Shown: piece by piece, positions 1 through 4,648 of the stretch
Numbering within the stretch: the first letter of the stretch is position 1
Layout of the letters: every line of letters begins with the position of its first letter
DNA from: COMBO-56-21 sp041559015
GTDB taxonomy: Archaea; Thermoplasmatota; Thermoplasmata; UBA10834
NCBI GenBank assembly: GCA_041559015.1
Contig: JBFFED010000067.1
Span: forward strand, 1-5,001
Direction of reading: 5' to 3'
Length of the DNA: 5,001 bases
Notes under the pieces: generated by a model
Seen by the model: only the letters and a program-made list of their open reading frames with translations
What the model was told of the DNA's origin: nothing
Database searches by the model: none
Translations under genes and position numbers: made by a program

Positions 1-24
1 CTGAAAAGGGTTTCATCGTGACAA

Positions 25-40
25 CGCCGCGGTTGCGGCG
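25..40 (-). terminator. possible terminator hairpin after the aminotransferase gene
   Basis: A perfect 6-bp GC-only inverted repeat (CGCCGC, four-base loop, GCGGCG) lies 2 bases beyond the stop codon of the minus-strand aminotransferase. About 17 bases further on the minus strand there is a short T-run (TTTT at 7-4). Archaeal termination depends mainly on U-tracts, and this one is short and distant, so the hairpin may instead protect the 3' end of the mRNA or be chance in GC-rich DNA. Confidence 0.3.
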
Positions 41-42
41 GG

Positions 43-1404
43 TCACTTCATCGTCTTCTCGACCTCCTTGATGGACTCCTCGAGGAAGTCCAGCCCGGTA
101 TCCATCTGGTCCTCGGATATGCATAGCGGAGGCGCGATTCTGAAGGAGCACGATCCAGCGCCTATCGCGACCACGCCCTTCTTCCAGGCGCGCTCGATTA
201 TCTCGGATGCCAAATCGCCGCCTGGCGCCTTCGTCCTCTTGTCCTTGACGATCTCGACCCCGATCATGAGGCCTATGCCGCGCACATCGCCGATTATCTT
301 GGAGCGCCTCTGTATCTCGCGCATCCGCTTCATTGCGCGGTCGCCCATCTTGACGGCGTTCTGACGCAGTCGCTCCTTCTCCATGACCCTTATGGTCGCG
401 AGTGCCGACTGGCACGCCACGGGCGTCCCGCCGAGGGTCGTGCAATGCGACCCTGCCTCCCAGTCGAATATCTCCTCGCGGCCGATGGTCGCTCCGAGCG
501 ATATGCCGCCGCCGAGCGCCTTGGACGAACAGATGATGTCAGGCACGACCCCGAAGTTCTCGATGGCCCACCACTTGCCGGTCCTGCCCATGCCGGACTG
601 CACCTCGTCGACGGCGTATATGATGCCATACTTGTCGTAGAGCTTCTTCAGGCGTTTGTGATAGTCCTTAGGAGGCACGACGTAGCCGCCCTCTCCTTGT
701 ATGGGCTCAATCAGCGACGCCGCAACCTCATCCGGCGGCACATACTTCTTGAGCACGAGGTCCTCGATGAAGTCCACACACCAGTAGTCGCAGTCGGGGA
801 AACTCAGCTTGTACGGGCATCTGTAGCAGTACGCATACGGCACATGCGTCACGCCAGGCATCGTCGGGAAGTATCTCTGCTTCTGCACGGTCGAACTCGC
901 AGTGAAGCTGAGGGCGCCCATGCTCCTCCCGTGGAATGCTCCCGTGTACGCTATGAACAGCGGTCGCTTGCTGTGCCACCGCGTCACCTTGGCGAACGCC
1001 TCGATGCTCTCAGCGCCGCTGCCGCTGAAGAACGCCTTCTTGCGGAACTTGCCAGGCGTGATCTCGTTGAGCTTCTCGGCCAGCTCGACTGCGTACCGGT
1101 AGTAGAAGTCCGTGTACGAGTAGTGCTGGAGCCGATTCGCCTGGTCGGTTATCGCCTTGATGACTTCCGGATGGCAATGCCCGACGTTCATCGCTCCGAG
1201 GCCCGAGTTGAAATCGATATACTCGTTCCCGTCCACGTCCTCTATGATGCATCCCTTGCCCTTCTCGACCACGAACGGGTAGTAGAACGGCCGGTTGTAC
1301 GGGGACAACACGAGCTTATCGCGCTTCACAATGGCCTTCGCCTTGGGACCCGGAGGGTCCACAGTCCTTTTCAAAGAAACCTTCTGTTTTCGTCCAGTCT
1401 TCAA
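43..1404 (-). CDS. PLP-dependent class-III aminotransferase (acetylornithine/ornithine/4-aminobutyrate family)
   Basis: Predicted cytoplasmic enzyme moving an amino group between an amine or amino-acid donor and a 2-oxo acid using pyridoxal phosphate. The full class-III signature is present in the 453-residue form: the family-typical start DPPGPKAK (16-23), cofactor-phosphate loop SGSGAES (127-133), FHGR (157-160), EPIQGEGG (233-240), the cofactor Asp in AVDEVQSG (D266), the Schiff-base Lys in SSKALGGG (K295), TTLGGTP (322-328) and a substrate-carboxylate Arg candidate in FRIAPPL (R422). A four-cysteine insert (C193, C196, C205, C209) resembles one I recall in archaeal members of this group. 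Start choice: TTG at 1404 has a GAGGGG tract 4 bases upstream and yields a normal N terminus. A further in-frame TTG at 1440 would give 465 residues without a good ribosome site. The exact substrate (acetylornithine, ornithine, GABA, other, or even racemisation as in some archaeal relatives) cannot be fixed from sequence, and no arginine-biosynthesis neighbours are present. Confidence 0.9.
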   Translation of the reverse strand: MKTGRKQKVSLKRTVDPPGPKAKAIVKRDKLVLSPYNRPFYYPFVVEKGKGCIIEDVDGNEYIDFNSGLGAMNVGHCHPEVIKAITDQANRLQHYSYTDFYYRYAVELAEKLNEITPGKFRKKAFFSGSGAESIEAFAKVTRWHSKRPLFIAYTGAFHGRSMGALSFTASSTVQKQRYFPTMPGVTHVPYAYCYRCPYKLSFPDCDYWCVDFIEDLVLKKYVPPDEVAASLIEPIQGEGGYVVPPKDYHKRLKKLYDKYGIIYAVDEVQSGMGRTGKWWAIENFGVVPDIICSSKALGGGISLGATIGREEIFDWEAGSHCTTLGGTPVACQSALATIRVMEKERLRQNAVKMGDRAMKRMREIQRRSKIIGDVRGIGLMIGVEIVKDKRTKAPGGDLASEIIERAWKKGVVAIGAGSCSFRIAPPLCISEDQMDTGLDFLEESIKEVEKTMK

Positions 1405-1463
1405 TTTACCCCTCTCTGCCTCCAATTCTTCCGAATGCAATACCTGTAGTTTAGTCTTTTCAT
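1401..1463 (-). CDS. possible 20-codon leader ORF before the aminotransferase
   Basis: A short ATG-started frame encodes MKRLNYRYCIRKNWRQRGVN, a strongly basic peptide (3 Lys and 5 Arg) that I do not recognise. Its ATG is preceded by GGTGAT (1472-1467), a perfect piece of the archaeal Shine-Dalgarno consensus, at normal spacing. Its TGA (1403-1401) overlaps the preferred TTG start of the aminotransferase as TTGA, the arrangement used for translational coupling. It could be a leader peptide controlling or feeding ribosomes to the TTG start, or a chance frame. If transcription starts close to 1457, as one candidate TATA box would suggest, the ATG would lie outside the mRNA. Confidence 0.3.
   Translation of the reverse strand: MKRLNYRYCIRKNWRQRGVN
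1409..1414 (-). promoter_or_regulatory. ribosome binding site deciding the aminotransferase start
   Basis: GAGGGG on the minus strand lies 4 bases before the TTG at 1404. A second purine tract, GGAGG, sits at 1423-1419. The upstream in-frame TTG at 1440 has no comparable site, so this favours the shorter protein. Confidence 0.5.
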
Positions 1464-1466
1464 CGA

Positions 1467-1472
1467 ATCACC
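1467..1472 (-). promoter_or_regulatory. Shine-Dalgarno site of the possible leader ORF
   Basis: GGTGAT on the minus strand, three bases before the ATG at 1463, matches part of the GGAGGTGATC anti-SD complement. It is the best ribosome site upstream of the aminotransferase and is in register with the leader ORF, not with the aminotransferase frame. Confidence 0.35.
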
Positions 1473-1476
1473 GGCA

Positions 1477-1490
1477 TCATATGAAAGGTT
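1477..1490 (-). promoter_or_regulatory. candidate TATA region for the aminotransferase transcript
   Basis: The minus-strand sequence AACCTTTCATATGA is the only AT-rich stretch upstream of the aminotransferase and lies in the 80-base divergent gap. It would place initiation about 25 bases downstream, near 1457. It overlaps the plus-strand TATA candidate, so the two promoters may compete. It is a weak match to the archaeal box. Confidence 0.25.
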
Positions 1491-1495
1491 TATCC
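1483..1495 (+). promoter_or_regulatory. BRE/TATA promoter of the THUMP gene, probably leaderless
   Basis: GAAAGGTTTATCC reads as a purine-rich BRE (GAAAGG) followed by a TATA box (TTTATCC). The box centre is about 29 bases before the ATG at 1521, close to the archaeal TATA-to-start distance, so transcription should begin at or a few bases before the start codon. No Shine-Dalgarno tract is present near 1521, which fits a leaderless mRNA. Confidence 0.5.
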
Positions 1496-1520
1496 ACGGC
1501 AAGGGGCATCGCGCGACACG

Positions 1521-2381
1521 ATGCCCACGCTGCTTGTGCGGTACGGCGAGATAGGACTCAAGAGCGAGCGTGTGCGCCGCAGGTTCGAGGCGGCTCTGGA
1601 GGGGGACATAAAGCACAAGCACGCGAAGGCTGGCGTGCCATGTATCGTATCGTCCGGAAGAGGAAGGATATTCGTCGACTCGGACGATTGGCAGCGCTCG
1701 TGCGAGATACTGTCCCGGACCTTCGGAGTGGTGTCCTTCAGCCCGACGACGCGGGTGGGGAGCGACCTCGAGGAGCTGTCAAGAAAGGTCGTGGAGTTCG
1801 CCGAACCGCTTCTGTTCGAAGGGGCCTCGTTCGCCATCAGGGCCCGGCGATCAGGGAGCCACCCCTATACCAGCCAGACTCTATGCGAGAGGATAGGTGA
1901 CTCGGTCAGAACAGCCAACGAAATGCGTGGCGTTAGGGTGAATCTGGACGAGCCAGACGTCGAGCTGTTCATCGAGGTGAGGGGGCGCGATGCATACCTC
2001 TTCAGCTCGGTACTTCCTGGCCCCGGCGGAATGCCAAAGAGCACCCAGGGCAGGGTGCTTGCGATGCTATCGTCTGAGCGCAGCATCGCTGCCGCATGGC
2101 TTCTCATGAAGAGGGGATGCACAGTCGTGGCAGCAAGTGACGACACGGGTTTGGCAGAGAAGCTCGCCAAATGGGATGCCGATCTCAAGACCGTAGGCTC
2201 CGAAGGCGACGTGTTCAGGATGGCTGCCGACGAGCGATGCCTTGCAGTGGTCATGGACTGGGGCGTGTCAGAACTCGGGTCGAACCCAGCGCTAAAGGGA
2301 TCTGTCCCCGTGTTCTACCCGCTCGCTGGCCTCGGCGATGGCCAGGTCAATGCACTTGTCGACAGGGTCACGAGAACCTAG
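1521..2381 (+). CDS. ThiI-like THUMP-domain protein with degenerate PP-loop
   Basis: 286 residues resembling the N-terminal two thirds of ThiI, the tRNA 4-thiouridine synthetase. The N-terminal ferredoxin-like segment begins LLVRYGEIGLKSERVRRRF (4-22) and runs to about 75; the THUMP RNA-binding domain follows (about 76-165, with FAIRARRSGSHPYTS and the LDEPDVELFIEV strand). Next comes the ThiI linker GPGGMPKSTQGRVLAML (167-183) leading to the place where active enzymes carry SGGxDS. Here that loop reads SSERS (184-188), one residue shorter and lacking both glycines and the Asp, while the following helix (AAWLLMKRGC, 191-200) is conserved. Only about 86 residues remain after the linker helix starts, and neither a rhodanese domain nor the usual full PP-loop domain is present. 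I infer a tRNA- or rRNA-binding protein without ATP-dependent adenylation activity, perhaps a partner of another modification enzyme. The start is ATG at 1521, supported by the promoter spacing. It converges on eL15 with a 4-base overlap. Confidence 0.85.
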   Translation: MPTLLVRYGEIGLKSERVRRRFEAALEGDIKHKHAKAGVPCIVSSGRGRIFVDSDDWQRSCEILSRTFGVVSFSPTTRVGSDLEELSRKVVEFAEPLLFEGASFAIRARRSGSHPYTSQTLCERIGDSVRTANEMRGVRVNLDEPDVELFIEVRGRDAYLFSSVLPGPGGMPKSTQGRVLAMLSSERSIAAAWLLMKRGCTVVAASDDTGLAEKLAKWDADLKTVGSEGDVFRMAADERCLAVVMDWGVSELGSNPALKGSVPVFYPLAGLGDGQVNALVDRVTRT

Positions 2382-3067
2382 GTTCCCTTCCTGTCGTGCG
2401 AGCGCAGTGATGGTCGGACTTTCTCCGCACCTCTGCCGCGAGTTCTCACAAGGCCTCTGCCACGCTTGCCGGCGGCCGTCAGGCCCCTCTCGGCGCGGTG
2501 GAAGTGCTTGCCGCTACACATCCAGTTCAGCTTCGGGTCGGCCTTGATGACAGGGTGGTTCGGGTCGACGAGTATGACCTCGTACCACTTGTGCTTCCCG
2601 TCCTCTCCGACCCAGTACGACGCAAGGACCTCCAGGTTCGGATACCTCTTGGATGTCCGCTCCTCGGCGATTCTCTGGATGTTCTTCTTCATCGTGATCT
2701 TGGAGATACCCTTCCTCTTCGGCCTGCGGCCTTTCCTTATGCGGTGCTTCCTGAGGCCACCCTTCCTGACGCGTGCTCTGACGATGATTATGCCCTGCTT
2801 CGCCCTGTAGCCGAGCGACCTCGCCCTGTCGAGCCGTGTCGGCCTGTCGACTCGAACGAAGGTTTCCTCCTTGCGCCAGTCGACGAGTCGCTGCCACATG
2901 ACAGCATTCATGTCCTCGTTCGAGGAGTCCTTCCAGGCCTCGCCCATAAAATGATACATGCTCCTGGAGCCGCTCTTGGTCTTCTTGCCCTCGGCGCCAG
3001 CCTCGGGCGCCTTCGCCTCTTCCTTCCGCTCCTCTTCGACAGGAGCCTCGTCTGCCTTCTTGGTCAT
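2378..3067 (-). CDS. rpl15e: 50S ribosomal protein eL15 (L15e) with N-terminal extension
   Basis: Large-subunit ribosomal protein that binds 23S rRNA. In the 229-residue form the core begins at MYHFMGEAWK (37 onward) and shows the diagnostic blocks RPTRLDRARSLGYRAKQG (about 75-92), VRKGGLRKHRIRKGRRPKR (100-118), IAEERTSKRYPNLEVLASYW (133-152), KWYEVILVDPNHPVIKADP (160-178) and RGLTAAGKRGRGL with GAEKVRPSLR near the C terminus. The core is about 193 residues, the normal archaeal length. The first 36 residues are an extra low-complexity tail rich in Glu, Lys and Ala. The ATG at 3067 is chosen because GGATGTGAT (one mismatch to the SD consensus) lies 3 bases before the adjacent in-frame TTG at 3070, and so 3 bases from the ATG after that codon; the internal ATG at 2959 has no such site. 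The gene has its own TATA box and an approximately 80-base leader. Confidence 0.97.
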   Translation of the reverse strand: MTKKADEAPVEEERKEEAKAPEAGAEGKKTKSGSRSMYHFMGEAWKDSSNEDMNAVMWQRLVDWRKEETFVRVDRPTRLDRARSLGYRAKQGIIIVRARVRKGGLRKHRIRKGRRPKRKGISKITMKKNIQRIAEERTSKRYPNLEVLASYWVGEDGKHKWYEVILVDPNHPVIKADPKLNWMCSGKHFHRAERGLTAAGKRGRGLVRTRGRGAEKVRPSLRSHDRKGT

Positions 3068-3070
3068 CAA

Positions 3071-3079
3071 ATCACATCC
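3071..3079 (-). promoter_or_regulatory. Shine-Dalgarno site of eL15
   Basis: GGATGTGAT on the minus strand differs by one base from GGAGGTGAT and is three bases upstream of the ATG at 3067. It supports translation of the extended eL15 and not of the family-typical MY start at 2959. Confidence 0.6.
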
Positions 3080-3119
3080 AGCTGTTCACGGGTTCACGCC
3101 CAGAGGCGCACATCCCCTT

Positions 3120-3140
3120 GCGAGACCAGGCAAGTCTCAC
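3120..3140 (-). promoter_or_regulatory. stem-loop in the eL15 mRNA leader
   Basis: On the minus strand GTGAGAC, a 7-base loop (TTGCCTG) and GTCTCGC form a 7-bp stem with one G-U pair. It lies about 10 bases after the predicted transcription start and about 50 bases before the start codon. Ribosomal-protein leaders often carry autoregulatory structures, but nothing here identifies the ligand. Confidence 0.3.
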
Positions 3141-3169
3141 CGCTGTTGTCCTGAGCAAATGGGTTGCCG

Positions 3170-3177
3170 TATTTAAA
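3170..3177 (-). promoter_or_regulatory. TATA box of the eL15 gene
   Basis: TTTAAATA on the minus strand is a strong archaeal TATA match in otherwise GC-rich DNA. It overlaps the TAA stop codon (3175-3173) of the radical SAM gene upstream. Initiation is expected about 25 bases on, near 3148-3150, giving a leader of about 80 bases. It implies that eL15 is transcribed independently, whether or not read-through from the radical SAM gene also occurs. Confidence 0.6.
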
Positions 3178-4189
3178 CGTGTTGTAGCGCAACTGTGGTC
3201 GGGTGGCCCCTAACATAGAAGATGTTGCCATCGCGAACAAGCTTGACGAGCGTCTGGGACTCCACAAGTGCGTCCATTGCTGCAGTCGCCTCCTCCTCTG
3301 TGCGCCCAGCGGCGACAAGTATCCCCATGGCCTGGTCGCGCCTGAGAGGATGTGTCCCAGAAATGTCGATTATCTGTCTGATGGGGTCCGAGTAAGAAGA
3401 CGGCATCCCCGCCTTTTCAGGTTGGGTGAAATCAATCGAGCCAGGGATAAGCTGAAGCGCCAACTGGATTGTCCTCTCTGTCGGCGGATTTGCCGATGAT
3501 TCCGAGGGTGGCCTGATAGGGGCTGCCAGATGAACCTCATCTGGCTCGATCTCGGCGAGCAGGCCGCCTATCCTGCGCAAAGAGTCGGCATCGTCGTTCA
3601 GTCCTCGGACGAGCATAACCTCTGCCCACATCGCCACATCAGGGTCGTGCGCTAAATCCTGAATACCATGGACGTACTTGTCGAAGGAGATAGCGCCATG
3701 GGGACGATGCATGCTCCTGTACGTGGCTTCGTCCCCTGCAGAAACAGTCGGAATGACAACATCGCAACGGGACGCCACCGCCCTCACATCGTCCTTCCAC
3801 AGGAGCGATCCGTTCGTCAAGAGCGCGAATCTGCCACCCCATCGAACCGATATGTCCTCGATCACCTCTCGGAGGTTGAGGGCGAGCGTGGGCTCGCCAT
3901 CTCCTACGAAGGTCACGTACTCCGTAGAAGGGGACTGGTCGAGCCTTGTCAGTGTGGCGTCCACAATGGCCTTCGTCGGTGTGTATATCCTTCTGTCGAC
4001 TGTGAGATTGGTCGTCCTGCCAAGCTGACAGTACACACAGTTGTATGAGCAGGTCTTCCGGGGCACTACATTCACGCCGAGAGACAGGCCCAAGCGCCTT
4101 GAGGGCACTGGACCGAAAGCGAGAGCCTGCTCGCAACCACGTCGGGCAGGCGCGTCATCGTCCATGTGACTGCATGCCCAACGCGGCAT
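3173..4189 (-). CDS. radical SAM protein, COG0731 type
   Basis: 338-residue radical S-adenosylmethionine enzyme. The family N-terminal motif FGPVPSRRLGLSLG (25-38) is followed by the cluster-binding CX3CX2C (C47, C51, C54 in CSYNCVYCQLGRT), the GDGEPTL motif that contacts SAM (96-102), TNGSLL (125-130) and EVMLVRGLND (190-199), making a partial TIM barrel to about residue 250. The last 60 or so residues (about 277-330, THPLRRDQAMGILVA through NIFYVRG) look like a winged-helix domain. COG0731 includes the archaeal wyosine enzyme TYW1, but this protein has the QLGRT form after the cluster cysteines and lacks visible TYW1 N-terminal cysteine spacing, so I place it with the uncharacterised members. 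The start is uncertain: ATG at 4189 is used, while ATG at 4165 (MDDDAP, 330 residues) is equally possible; neither has a good ribosome site. It is probably transcribed from its own weak promoter in the gap after DUF5320, or by read-through from it. Confidence 0.88.
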   Translation of the reverse strand: MPRWACSHMDDDAPARRGCEQALAFGPVPSRRLGLSLGVNVVPRKTCSYNCVYCQLGRTTNLTVDRRIYTPTKAIVDATLTRLDQSPSTEYVTFVGDGEPTLALNLREVIEDISVRWGGRFALLTNGSLLWKDDVRAVASRCDVVIPTVSAGDEATYRSMHRPHGAISFDKYVHGIQDLAHDPDVAMWAEVMLVRGLNDDADSLRRIGGLLAEIEPDEVHLAAPIRPPSESSANPPTERTIQLALQLIPGSIDFTQPEKAGMPSSYSDPIRQIIDISGTHPLRRDQAMGILVAAGRTEEEATAAMDALVESQTLVKLVRDGNIFYVRGHPTTVALQHV

Positions 4190-4212
4190 ATGCCAGATTC
4201 GGCTAACAGGTA

Positions 4213-4268
4213 CGCCCAGCTAGGGTTCACAGCATTTTAGAAACATAGTGAAAGGGTTTGGCTGGGCG
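4213..4268. repeat. inverted repeat between DUF5320 and the radical SAM gene
   Basis: CGCCCAGC (4213-4220) and GCTGGGCG (4261-4268) are a perfect 8-bp inverted pair separated by 40 bases. A nested pair, TTCAC (4226-4230) and GTGAA (4248-4252), sits inside. The outer right arm ends 2 bases before the DUF5320 stop codon, so the RNA could form a long hairpin after that gene. The loop contains the only AT-rich candidate promoter for the radical SAM gene. It may be a terminator, an mRNA stabiliser or an operator. Confidence 0.45.
4231..4243 (-). promoter_or_regulatory. weak candidate TATA box for the radical SAM gene
   Basis: TTTCTAAAATGCT on the minus strand is the most AT-rich stretch in the 81-base gap. 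Transcription would begin near 4213 and leave about 24 bases before the ATG at 4189. The match to a TATA box is modest and it lies in the loop of the inverted repeat. Confidence 0.25.
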
Positions 4269-4270
4269 CG

Positions 4271-4648
4271 TCATTCCTCGACGGCCTCTGACAGCTCCTG
4301 GAGCCTCTTCTTGATGGCGTCCATCTCGCGCTCGAGGGACTCGCGTACCTCCTCAAGATAGGCCTTCTCCTCGTTTCGCGATGGCGCGCTCCATACCCGA
4401 GGCTCCGCAGCAACAGCAGGATCGTCGTCCATCCACGGACCGTATTCGGCCCTGGATCCCCTTCCGAAACCACGGCCATAGCCTCGGCCCATACCACGGC
4501 CGTAGCCACGTCTGAGGAAGCACCTGCCTCCGCGACCGCCAGAGGCAATGTAGCCGGGGCTCGGATAGCCCGCGCAGAAGCCCATGGCCCTTCCGGTCCT
4601 TGGCCCACGTGCCCATGGTCCAGTTCTGTCTCCACCAGGCATTGTCAT
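4271..4648 (-). CDS. DUF5320 family small Gly/Arg-rich protein with C-terminal coiled coil
   Basis: 125-residue protein of unknown function recognised by the DUF5320 N terminus MPGGDRTGP (3-11), then GPRTGR (15-20) and GFCAGY (23-28). Residues 38-64 are a glycine/arginine tract with repeated GYGRG/GFGRG units and a second cysteine (C43). Residues about 92-125 (from NEEKAYLEEV to ELSEAVEE) are a charged heptad-like helix, likely a coiled coil for oligomerisation. No signal peptide or membrane segment is visible. The ATG at 4648 overlaps the DUF134 stop as ATGA, and GGAGGTG (4657-4651) precedes it; the ATG at 4642, giving the family-typical MPGGD start, is an alternative 10 bases after GGAGG. 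From general knowledge, DUF5320 genes often sit beside NifX/NifB-type cofactor-binding proteins and Mrp-type ATPases, which suggests, without proving, a role in metal-cluster handling. Confidence 0.85.
   Translation of the reverse strand: MTMPGGDRTGPWARGPRTGRAMGFCAGYPSPGYIASGGRGGRCFLRRGYGRGMGRGYGRGFGRGSRAEYGPWMDDDPAVAAEPRVWSAPSRNEEKAYLEEVRESLEREMDAIKKRLQELSEAVEE

Noticed and set aside
1..20. GAAAAGGGTTTCAT near the left edge as a promoter on the plus strand
   Set aside because: There is no downstream plus-strand gene within reach; it is only a loose match to the box.
445..1449. Long open frame of 334 codons on the plus strand
   Set aside because: It is exactly antisense to the aminotransferase and has no recognisable motif; GC-rich codon use leaves few stops on the opposite strand.
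1521..2381. Calling the THUMP protein an active thiI gene
   Set aside because: The PP-loop signature and most of the catalytic domain are missing, so the symbol would mislead.
2498..3154. 218-codon open frame on the plus strand
   Set aside because: It is antisense to eL15 with no family resemblance; its composition is a mirror of the Arg/Lys-rich ribosomal protein.
3668..4048. Two plus-strand open frames opposite the radical SAM gene
   Set aside because: Both are shadows of a gene with intact family motifs and lack credible start signals.
4185..4194. Palindrome GGCATATGCC over the radical SAM start codon
   Set aside because: A single 10-base palindrome with no second copy or partner site is compatible with chance, so I do not call it an operator.
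4250..4260. GAAAGGGTTTG on the plus strand resembling the BRE/TATA at 1483
   Set aside because: It lacks the TATA portion and would drive transcription only antisense to DUF5320, where no gene is seen.
4237..4635. Alternative minus-strand frame over DUF5320
   Set aside because: It is an out-of-frame reading of the Gly/Arg repeat; the DUF5320 frame has the conserved N terminus, the SD and the ATGA coupling.
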